Shown piece by piece: positions 1 through 9,144 of a stretch of 64,000 bases of DNA. The position numbers and the translations under genes were made by a program. Position 1 is the stretch's first letter. Each line of letters starts with the position of its first letter. The notes below the pieces were generated by a model, which was not told the origin of the DNA, ran no database searches, and was given only the letters and a program-made list of their open reading frames with translations. The stretch is from Asterias amurensis (taxonomy: Eukaryota; Echinodermata; Asteroidea; Forcipulatida; Asteriidae), in assembly GCF_032118995.1 (NCBI RefSeq), contig NC_092657.1, forward strand, positions 16,226,181-16,290,180, in the 5' to 3' direction.

Positions 1-152
1 TCTGTTTCCAGGGGAAACATGTTTTCTAAATAAATTTAGATGGGAGACAAAAGTGTAGCAACGCCGAATACTGTGATCTGAATTATCAATTTATAGACAA
101 AAATGTATCGATTATATTAAAATAAATATTTTCGTTTTGATTATTCCTTCAG

Positions 153-1976
153 ACTGTCAGGATTTGTTGGATGCTGGTCGTAAGGAGGATGGTATCTACA
201 CAATCCATCCCATCCAGAATGATAATGGAATACAGGTGTTCTGTGATATGACAAAACATACAGGCTGGATTGTAAGTACATCACTAAAGTGGTGTTTTAT
301 TTAAGGGATTCAAAGGGTAGCGACGAGTCTTAAACGGCCGTTTAAAACCGGCTGGGTCATGGTCGTGTGATCGCACGGCCACGATCTGCAAGGTTTTAAA
401 CGGCGGTTTAGGAACGAGTGGCTACCCTTTTATTTCCATTTATAAATGCCTTCTGGGTTAACAGGCGTAATAAAGTAGGAAACTTTGTAAATCTTAGCCG
501 TTGTCCGATGTACTTGAGCTCTGTACGTGTGTTGCCTATTCATAAACGTTCGTGCGCGTAGTAGTTTGGGTGCAAGACGTTTCCCGTTTTCCTTTCACAC
601 GCAGCCCGCCTAACTCACCAACAGCGCCCGCATCGTCCGTAAAACGTTTTGCACCAAGACGCGTAGTATATGAAAACAACCGGTTATAAACAGAGCTCCA
701 GCTGGTCACTATCAACCGTTTACACACCACCGGATGAAGCGCTCTCACCAACATGAATAGCGAAACTGTCTGAGGTGAATATACGTCAACTTCAAACCAA
801 CACCTTTTTTTTAATGAAAAAAGATGATGCACAAGGTTGTTGGTCCGAATTCCCACCTAACCGCTGATTTCACAATGACTATAATAAATATTGTCGTTGA
901 GTTACTTAATCACATGTTGTTGATTTGTGTAATTCGCAGTCATAGACGTCAAACCAATGTGTGTATGAGAGAGACTGGCTGTTGCCAGCTTGGTGTGTAT
1001 ATCCCTTTTGTGGGAGTTTGCTTAGTTCCCTTACGGGAAGATCATTCGGATGGACGGACGGACGGACGGACGGACGGACGGCCGGACGAACGAACAAACA
1101 AACAAACAAACAAATTACTCTTCGTACGGTTAAGCCGTTTTGAATGACCTTCCACTGAACCTCAGACTAGTAGACGTCCTCTCCAGCCTTAAAACCAACC
1201 ACAAAACTCACTTGTTTAGATTTATATTGATTTTGTACTGTCTTTTGACAGATATGGTGGTTTAAAATGTGTCTTTTGTCTAAACATTTAATGCATTATT
1301 TCATTTTGTCCATTACACCTTTTAAGGACGAACCTGGTCCACTGTTTAACTCACAGTTTGCAACGTCTTCCATTTTTGTTTTCATGAAAAAATACTTTAG
1401 AATAACAGCCAATGCAATAACTGTTGTTTAAATGTATTAAAATTGAGTCATTACTACACGAAACTGAGAAGTTTGCAATGAATACACAAATTATTGCAAA
1501 TATTTTCCAAAGTTTTCAAAACCTCATTGTTTGCCTTAAAATTTTAGCGTGATTTGCATAGATGAATATTTATAACAACAGTGACGTTATTCTACATGTA
1601 CGAATTTAGTTTTAGAGGGTGTATTATTCATACCGGTTATCTATGTTTAAAAATAAATTGAGATAAATCTGACGGCCAGGTCAAAATATTATCATATAAA
1701 TAATTGCTTTGAAGGTGTTCCAGCGGCGCGTTAATGGGTCAGTCAATTTCGACCGCAGTTGGGCAGAATACAAGAAAGGCTTTGGGTCAATGGATGGTGA
1801 GTTCTGGCTTGGCAATGAGATTCTACATAATCTGACTGATGCTGAAGGGAACTGGGCAATCCGTCTGGACCTAACTAATGAAGAAAATAAAACGGGTCAT
1901 TTGCTGAAGAAACAGTTCCGCGTCGGACCTGACGATTACACCCTGTTTCTGGAGAACTCCGAGATACCACCAACTG
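153..1976 (+). CDS. FBG domain, N-terminal half (exons 153-271 and 1715-1976)
   Basis: The first exon reads D-C-Q-D-L-L then DGIYTIHP and VFCDM; the two cysteines match the first FBG disulphide. The second exon continues as VFQRRVNGSVNFDRSW, then GEFWLGNEILHNLT, then FRVGPDDYTLFLE. These are canonical FBG blocks in canonical order. The junction between the two exons is phase 0. The second exon ends in phase 1 at the point where an ordinary FBG domain continues into the GTAGD segment. The long intron (272-1714) carries two small palindromic elements and a microsatellite. Confidence 0.9.
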
Positions 1977-4900
1977 GTATGTCTACTTTTAGTTTGTTCT
2001 CGCCATTACCAGGGCTCCACTGATTATATTGATAGTCTATCAAGGTTGTTTTAAAGGCTCCATTTATTGTAATGTTTTTGAAAGAATCACAAACTATGTT
2101 TGACGGGCCTGTTCTCAATTACTATGTTGCTTTATGTTAAGAGTTCAAAACCGCCATTCAATTTAACATTAAATTTCACACAATTAAATATGTTAGTTGA
2201 CTCCGGGCACGATCTAGACGAAGCTATTTTTAATTCAACAGTTACTTTAAATAATTAAAGGTTTAATTGTTTTTGTTTCTTTCCAGTTGGTAGATATTGT
2301 GGACACAAACTAGGAATGGAAGACGGGAGTATTCCTGATGATAGGATCACAGCATCTAGTCAGTGGGATAAACGGTTTCCGCCAAGTAATGCACGACTGA
2401 ATCTGAACGGTTTTTGGGGACCAGCTGAAAATCAACTCGATCATTCATGGCTCCAAATATTTACTGGTTCAGAGCCAGTGCAGATTGAGGGCGTCATCAC
2501 ACAGGGCTATCCATACGACTATTACTGGGTGACACAGTACCAGGTACAATACAGCAATGATAGCACTGCATGGCTGTATGTCAATGGGGACTCTACTCCA
2601 CAGGTAAGAGTACTCAGCAAAAACACACTCCATCTCGACACACCAATCAAGCTCTACAACCATTATTCATGACCAAAGGCTTAATTACATATTGTATTTC
2701 TTAATTTTTTCCACCCCTGTTTTTTAACAGACATTCGTTGGCAACACTGATAGAAACACCCCAGTTACCAATATATTCCAGCAACCTATTCAAGCACGGT
2801 ACATCCGCATCAGACCAACAGCCTGGATTGGCTGGCCAGACCTACGTATTGAGCTCATTGGATGCAGAGGTATTGTTTCAATCAATCACCACTTTTTCAA
2901 ACGTCAGGCTTATTGTACATAATCTCACTATAAGGATTTGGGTACTTTGTGTAACACAAAACACAAAGTCTACCGATTTACCTTTACATTTAACTTACAC
3001 AGATTGATGATAATGTCAGTAAAAAGCTTATATAAAAAAATATTGCTTGCTGATGTGATTTAATTTTTGAGAAATGTGTAAAACAATATCACGAAAATTT
3101 ACTTGTTTTACTAATTTCTCAAAAACTACAGCACTAAGGGACGCAATTTTTATTTTCAAACTGTGTAAATCTGATGATATTTTGTGGTGTCATTAAAAAA
3201 GTACACAGACCCTTAAAACGAGACACGCCTAACTGATTTCGAACGTAAGTCTATGAATCTCATCTAAAAAGTAACTAGAAAACAATTTATTGCCAGACTT
3301 GCACAGAACACTGCACATAACAAATTCGGTGCATCAAGTGCAAACCAACAGCCTGGAACACATAAGGTATTGAGCTCAGTGGATGCAGAGGTAAAGGATT
3401 TAAGTTAATGATGTATGCTGTTGACCACAGTACAAATAAAGTCACTGCAACATATAGAAATGGGAAAAAAAAAGTCGTAAAGTCAGAATATGTTTGCACT
3501 CAACCTCACTCCCCTTCAAATAATTATTAGACTACACATTAGCTACTATTATGAAAATGTACTATAAAGCCAAATTAAAACGTGTTTCTAAGGTAAACCA
3601 AGGTCTCAATAAGAATTAATTAAAATTAAACAATTCTGAAATTAACAAGACCAACTTCAAAATTCGCAAAAACTGAATGTTTTCACCAAAGGGTGGTTTG
3701 ATAAAACACTATGAATTTATTTATTTTCTCAGCTCATAAAGTTTGTCAGCAGAAGCTTGGAATGGGAGATGGTACCATCCCTGATGAAAGCATAACGACA
3801 TCGTCTACTGATGACTGGTCCTGCAGCAGGAACCCTTTTGGACGGCTAGATGTGCGTGGTGGCTGGTGTCCCACATTGAATGACATATACAGTGCTTGGT
3901 TCCAAGTGGATCTAAAGCATCCGGTATTGATTCAAGGTGTTGTTATACAGGGTAACAACCACAACGAGAACTGGGTTAAAGAGTTCATCGTATCTTACGG
4001 TGACAACGAGAAAGACCAGCGCTTCATAGGAGGGACAGATGAGGACAATGCACAGGTAGGACTTCATACCTAAATGACATAAAACCTTTAAATGTAGAAT
4101 ATTGTATAAATCAACAACACCACAAGCAATTTATTAGGCAGATTATATTTTGTCTTAATGAATTCACTGAAACTGGCAAGTTCACTATTCCTTCAAAGTC
4201 AATCATTCTTTTGTACAGTGTTTCCAGATGTCTACAGCGTTTTACAAATATGAACAAAAGGAACGTTTAAACCAGACTCTGCATGACATTTTGGATAACA
4301 GAGTGTTCCTCAGAACAACGAGCGGCAGCACGCTTTACACAAATAAACTGCAGTAATAAGCGTCTGCATTTATTTAGGAATCCCAACTCTCCAGAAGACG
4401 ATCAATGCATTCTGAGCGAAAAGTCTCGTTGAAACCAACGGTTCTTTTCAGAACAACCCCAACTCATTTATAGATATTCGTTACATGGTGTGACCGCAAA
4501 TCTTTCCATACCGTAATCAACCTTGCAAAATTTCTACTAATCTAAACTGTAAACAAAAACATATAGGGCCTATATCGTGTACGGATCGATTCTTGAGACC
4601 TGGGCGGAATCAAGATGTTTTTTTAGTTCTAAGATAGCTGCTATTATTGAGCATCACATTTGTTTTCAACAGAGATTCCCTGGAAATACAGATTGGTATA
4701 CCAGAGTAACCAACATGTTCATTGAGGAAATCAGAGCACGCTACATCCGCATCACACCAACTGGGTATTATCAGCGTCCTGGGATGCGTATTGAACTCCT
4801 TGGATGTAATGGTAAAGTCATAAAAAAAACAATTATTTATCCCGTTGATTTCTGTAACAACTGACAACAACATAACCATAAATTCTGCTTTTTTTTGGTT

Positions 4901-7900
4901 TGTTGAAACTTTGTTTTATAATGTTAATGGGCTACGTCTCATATTTTATGCAAACACTTACTGAATTCAAATTGATCTCATTTGACAGAATTTTAACGTT
5001 ATCATAGACAATCGCTGCAAATACTTTTGCTTTTTATCCAAACATGTATCATTTAAACATGTATTACATAGAAATGATAATCCTTATTTATACTTTATTT
5101 TGATTAAGCAAATAACCATTAGTGGCGAAATTTAAGGGCTAAATACAACCGCTGTAGGGGTGTACCTCTTTCCCCTTTATAAAAGTGTATTTATTTCCTC
5201 CTGGCTTAACTGTTGGAATATGTATATATTATTGCCTGTTTAACAACGTTACTGTGGAAACAATAAACCTTTAACCTTAAACCCTACTAATAATAATAAA
5301 TAACAACCCGTTTTTTATAGCGCTTTTCACACCCGGAGGCCGCCCCAAAGCGCTTCACATTATTATCCCTGGTCACTAGGCCTTAATTTACTCCTTAAAT
5401 TATTTCAGCTCCCTAGTGGGGAGTATGCAGCCTGTTCAACGTTATTATGCACTATTCGGCTATTAAAACCAATCACAAGAACCATCTCTGCCCTCATCCA
5501 CATGTACCCATTTACCCCTGGGTGGAGAGTGGCAACTACAATTAAGTGTATTGGTCAGGGACACAAGTGTAACGACCGGGATTCTAACCCACACTCTGCT
5601 GAACAGAAGTACCAGAGCTTGAGTTCGATGCTCTATCCGCTCGGGAATAACACCCCACAACGATTCATTTTCAATTTCAATTTGAGAAAACATTGTTTTG
5701 TCAGTGGCGGTAAAGCCACTTGCTTGTTTTTTCCGAAAAATACCACACTGTGATCGGAATTCGAACAATACATTATAAAAAAAAATGCACTCCGATTAAC
5801 CTATTATTGCGTTGCCTTTTATTTTTAACTGATACAGAACGTTTATTTTGTTTGGATCGTCTCGGAATGGGAGATGGCAGCATTCCAGACTACAGAATCA
5901 CAGCATCAAGTACACAGCAGAGGGAAGATGGTACCTGTCAACCAAGCAAGTCGCGACTCACTCAATCAACAAACAGTCAGACTATTGGCTGGTGCCCTGA
6001 TCATAATGACAACAACCCATGGTTACAGATTGATCTAGGATCTAAAGTCATAGTAGAGGGAATTATGATGCTGCAGATATCTGATCAGGGAACCAGTGAA
6101 GATGTGAGTCATGGGTACAGGCTGGAGTACAGTGATGACCAGAGCACTTGGCATACTATGGGTTCAGCACAGGTAAGAACATACATGTTTAATGTAAACT
6201 GATTAGGTTATTGGAACCTAATTATGTCAACCTGTCAAGCTTCTTCAGTCTGCTTCAATTCGCACCTTATCGCATTTTGCTCCCCATACCCGGAATGCAC
6301 TCACCATCTCAATCAGACAGGGAGTCAGACTTTCAATGCAAATTCGAGAAGTGTATCAAACATTATTTTTACCTACTATAACACCCTGTGTTCTTGATGA
6401 GTTGGGGCTTTATAATGGTTTCACAAATTCATTAAGTCCGACTCTACGAACTGACAAGCAAAACTATTCAAACGGATTTGATTGATCTTGTTCAACTTGT
6501 TTGTAAACAACCACAATGTCCCTGTGCCAACGATAGTTTAGTTTAAGCTTCTATGGCTACTTTTTAACGACACATTTTGTATTTTGTTTAAATCAGACTT
6601 ATGGTCTCGAAATAAATTCAACTGTTGTGATATGCACAGTTGAATTGATTTCGAGACCATAAGTCTGATTTAAACAAAATTCAAAATGTGTATTGATAAT
6701 TCTGCTTTGCTAAGTTAAATGGTTTTTGTTTTACTAGTGAGTGACATGCTATTTAATGGAGATAGCATGATAATTTGTAGTTTTTGTTTCTTAACAGATT
6801 ATCCGAAGAAACACCGCAGCAGACTCGGTAGCTACCAGCATGTTCAATCCACCAATCACTGCTCGTTATATCCGCATCTCACTAAACCAGACTGATGGCT
6901 CTCTGTGGATACGTGTTGAACTACTAGGGTGCAAAGGTTAGTTCTAACGAGATGTCTGAGACACATTGTCTTTAAAAAAGTTATATTCGTCTAAATATAA
7001 TAGTGAACTGATCGTGAAAACTGTGTATATACATTTAAAAAAAATCCAACACAGCAATATTTTAAACATTAAAAGAGTGATTGACAAAGTTACAATTTAT
7101 ATTTTTAAAGTGTACATATTTGAATGAGGTTTGCTCAGCTTTTTGAAGCACCTTACAACTCTAAAACCAAGATTGTTCTATAATAGTTAAGGTAAATTCA
7201 CGTTTTGTAATCTTTCTTTAAAGTAATGGCAATAACAACTTATTTGATTGATAAACGGAATTGTTTTCCCCCACAGACTTTCGTTCTGAGAATTGGTTCT
7301 TACAAAAATGTCTCTCCGTTTTGTTCTCTTAGAATGGACAAGTGTTTTTGCTTTAATTGCTCTGGATGATCAGAAATCTATCAAAAGCTTGGTGACCTTT
7401 TAAATTTTAATGTTCACATTTTTTTTTTTTTTATGAAGTAAGTATTTCTGAACTCAATTGATCAACCAAAATGTTTTTGTTTATTTAACTCACGAACCAG
7501 AGCCCAGTTTGAGCCTATCGTGTTATAGAGAAGCCTTTTACAAAGACAGTCCAGAACTTTACAGAACTGGAGAACAACGCATTAAATTCAAATATTCAAT
7601 CAATCAAATGTTTGTATTTACAGTACGCTGGGTATGTAGACAACGCCTTCTTAAGCAAGCCCATATCATTCCAGACGAATCACCACGGCTTCAGATTGAC
7701 CTGCTGTTATTAACTCTAGTTGAGGGAGTCATAGCACAAGGGAAAAATGAAACGTCATTTCAAGTAGAATACAGCCTTGATAACGTTACTTGGGTTTATG
7801 TTAGCCACCAGGTAGCACCTGAAGGAAAACCTCAGGTAAATGGTTCTGTCATTGCACAAACAAAATTGGTTTTGTAAAGGGGCATACCGGCTGAATTGGG

Positions 7901-9144
7901 CTATTTGGGCTACAACATAGACTAAGATAATGACTTCAAAGGTCTGCCAGGAATGGCGAAGAGCAGTCACTATCAAAATATGTTTTATGATCCTACACCA
8001 CTAAATTGCATATACGGTGAGCCGGTGTGCCTCTTTAAATTGACGAGTTTGGTTTCTCGTGGACTTGTTACTCAACTTTAGCTTTAAACAAAGACAACTT
8101 GGTAATCCCAAAAACTCGTACGCACAAGGAACATTGCAACATTATGAACAATGTTTTACTTTGTGACTAAATAAAAGTAAAGGTATAAACCAAATTTGCC
8201 TTAATCATGTTGTTCTATCTCCTGTGCTACAGACATTCCATGGTAATACTCTGCAATCCGCACCGCTAACCAACGTGTTTAAGCAGCCGATCCGGGCACG
8301 CTTCATCCGTGTCACTCAAACAGACGTCGGACATCCAGCCGTAAGCATTGAACTCGTTGGATGCAGAAGTAAGTTCCTTGAAAGTAATAACCCAACTGAA
8401 TTGTAATTCCAACTGCTGGTGTTGTTTTACTTGTTGGTTTGGCTTTAATCTTAATATAAAGAAATAAAAACGATCTGAAACGTGTGTAAAGCAAGCCTTG
8501 TATTAAAGTGTTTTGAAACAGTATAGCCTGCTAATTTACACCTTTCAGTATAGCCTGCTAATTTACACCTTTCAGTATAGCCTGCTAATTTACACCTTTC
8601 AGTATAGCCTGCTAATTTACACCTTTCAGTATAGCCTGCTAATTTACACCTTTCAGTATAGCCTGCTAATTTACACCTTTCAGTGTAGCCTGCTAATTTA
8701 CACCTTTGATATAACATATATTCTAGAACACGCGTGCAGTAACTTTTCTTAAAAAAAAAACTTACCAGACATTAAAAATTGCTTACTTAATTTTTGAAAA
8801 AGTACCTGAATCCTTTAAAAGAGCATCAAATGATATTTGTATTTTATTTTGTTTTTCCAGATGATATTCTTGAGACTGCCAACAATCAAGCCTTCAGCAT
8901 TCACCATCATACAGATAATAACCAAAACGACACAAACTGCCCAGGTCTGAATAGTGAAGGAGGATGGTGGTTTAATAGATGCTCTGGTATACCTGGTGTA
9001 GACAATAACCTTAATGCTGAATATATCCAACCTGGAGATACTATGGGTCCATACAAACGAGTTATTAGAGCTACTGAATGGAATGGGTCTCGTATTGTAA
9101 AAACTGAAATCAAAATACGCCGCCAATCTCCACCTCGTGGCTAA
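153..9144 (+). CDS. Fibrinogen-related gene with four discoidin modules inserted in the FBG domain (3' part, 11 exons)
   Basis: Exons, each bounded by AG and GT where internal: 153-271, 1715-1976, 2287-2603, 2731-2869, 3733-4055, 4673-4811, 5838-6172, 6798-6936, 7624-7835, 8233-8368, 8861-9144 (stop TAA). After two bases that complete a codon from an upstream exon they sum to 801 codons including the stop, with no frame break. Order: N-terminal half of a fibrinogen C-terminal (FBG) domain, four F5/8C modules, C-terminal half of the same FBG domain. FBG proteins are usually secreted lectins that bind acetylated or charged glycans; discoidin domains bind carbohydrate or phospholipid. A secreted or cell-surface recognition role is therefore likely, but that is inference. 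The 5' exons, signal peptide and promoter lie upstream of the window. A possible polyadenylation signal AATAAA is at 9935-9940. Confidence 0.87.
312..430. mobile_element. Small palindromic element (MITE-like)
   Basis: Terminal inverted repeats AAAGGGTAGC / GCTACCCTTT, with a second inner pair around TTAAACGG. About 119 bp, noncoding, within the first intron of the fibrinogen-related gene. A related fragment is near 28317-28380. Confidence 0.6.
555..664. mobile_element. Palindromic element, GTGCAAGACG family
   Basis: Left arm TTTGGGTGCAAGACGTTT and right arm AAACGTTTTGCACCAAGACG are inverted copies around a GC-rich centre. A second copy with the same arms and centre is at 55412-55550. The open frames across it are incidental. 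Confidence 0.6.
1051..1115 (+). repeat. Tetranucleotide microsatellite (GGAC)n then (AACA)n
   Basis: An uninterrupted run of GGAC units grades into GAAC and then AAAC units. It generates the repetitive low-complexity frames on both strands here. Confidence 0.9.
2287..2869 (+). CDS. F5/8 type C (discoidin) module 1 (exons 2287-2603, 2731-2869)
   Basis: The module opens with RYCGHKLGMEDGSIPDDRITASS and closes with RYIRIRPT and IELIGCR, so the terminal cysteine pair and the F5/8C signatures are present. It enters and leaves in phase 1 and has one internal phase-0 intron. The second exon is 139 bp, the same length as in modules 2 and 3. Confidence 0.9.
2933..3200. mobile_element. Palindromic element, GGGTACTTT family
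   Basis: It begins GGATTTGGGTACTTTGTGTA and contains opposed TTTTTGAGAAAT and ATTTCTCAAAAAC blocks around an AT-rich centre. Similar copies lie near 21530-21816 and 61538-61895. It sits in the intron between discoidin modules 1 and 2. Confidence 0.5.
3331..3390 (+). pseudogene. Relic of a discoidin 3' exon inside an intron
   Basis: This intronic stretch matches the end of the 2731-2869 exon: a shared 13-base block CCAACAGCCTGGA, then a near-identical run through ATTGAGCTCA and GGATGCAGAG into a donor-like GTAAAG. The part in between is deleted and the frame is lost. It looks like the remains of a fifth module, or of a duplicated half module. The 5' half of a module is not recognisable next to it. 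Confidence 0.65.
3733..4811 (+). CDS. F5/8 type C (discoidin) module 2 (exons 3733-4055, 4673-4811)
   Basis: It begins KVCQQKLGMGDGTIPDESIT and contains GGWCPTLNDIYSAWFQVDL. The second exon gives RYIRITPTGYY and IELLGCNG. Boundaries are phase 1, internal intron phase 0. The 617-bp internal intron carries a short retroelement copy (4379-4511). Confidence 0.9.
4379..4511 (+). mobile_element. Short retroelement copy (AAGACGATCA family)
   Basis: This 133-bp stretch matches 19639-19780 along its length: AGAAGACGATCA, AACCAACGGTTCTTTTCAGA, ACATGGTGT and ACCGCAAA in the same order. Further copies in the opposite orientation are at 12805-12900 and 46370-46526. The better-preserved copy at 19639 has a 10-bp target duplication. 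Confidence 0.6.
5287..5660 (-). mobile_element. SINE-like element in an intron
   Basis: On the minus strand a tRNA-like head (about 5560-5660) is followed by a conserved body with ACACTTGTGTCCCTGACCAA and a tail ending in AAGCGCTATAAAA and a TTA microsatellite (plus-strand TAATAATAATAA at 5287). Head, body and simple-sequence tail is the classic SINE layout. Family not identified. Confidence 0.55.
5838..6936 (+). CDS. F5/8 type C (discoidin) module 3 (exons 5838-6172, 6798-6936)
   Basis: It begins LFCLDRLGMGDGSIPDYRIT and includes IGWCPDHNDNNPWLQIDLGS. The second exon gives RYIRISLNQTDG and VELLGCK. This is the most complete module (335 + 139 bp) and the closest to the canonical F5/8C pattern. 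Its internal intron contains a long palindrome (6570-6691). Confidence 0.9.
6570..6691. mobile_element. Near-perfect 122-bp palindrome in an intron
   Basis: The left arm (ACACATTTTG...TTTAAATCAGACTTATGG...TTCGAAATA) is mirrored by the right arm ending TTCAAAATGTGT, with a short TGATATGCA loop. In pre-mRNA it would form a long hairpin in the intron of discoidin module 3. Confidence 0.75.
7624..8368 (+). CDS. F5/8 type C (discoidin) module 4, internally shortened (exons 7624-7835, 8233-8368)
   Basis: The first exon is only 212 bp against 317-335 bp in the other modules. It runs from VCRQRLLKQAHIIPDES directly into PRLQIDLLLL, so the ITASS to W-P segment (about 35 residues, including the early strands and loops) is missing while the frame is kept. 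The second exon (136 bp, one codon shorter than its siblings) is normal: RFIRVTQTDVG then IELVGCR. Binding by this module is doubtful; it may act as a spacer. Confidence 0.82.
8519..8707 (+). repeat. 27-bp minisatellite, seven units
   Basis: Seven head-to-tail units containing GCCTGCTAATTTACACC, almost identical (one T-to-G change in the last unit). The unit is a multiple of three, so it makes repetitive open frames on both strands that are not genes. It lies in the last intron, just upstream of the exon encoding the FBG C-terminal half. Confidence 0.95.
8861..9144 (+). CDS. FBG domain, C-terminal half (last exon)
   Basis: It reads DDILETANNQAFSI, then NCPGLNSEGGWWFNRCSG, then KTEIKIRR and a stop. 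These match the FBG FST block, the second disulphide (N-C ... W-W-F-N-x-C) and the terminal KxxEMKIRP block. It starts in phase 1, so it would join exon 1715-1976 directly if the discoidin exons were skipped. The usual calcium-loop DxDND block is replaced by HTDNNQND, so calcium binding is uncertain. Confidence 0.9.

Noticed and set aside
1..60. TTTCCAG at the left edge as an acceptor of a further fibrinogen-gene exon
   Set aside because: All frames after it reach a stop quickly, and no donor or protein pattern fits.
8451..8752. Repetitive frames on both strands (ERCKLAGYT, QYSLLIYTF units)
   Set aside because: Product of a 27-bp minisatellite, a multiple of three, lying in an intron.
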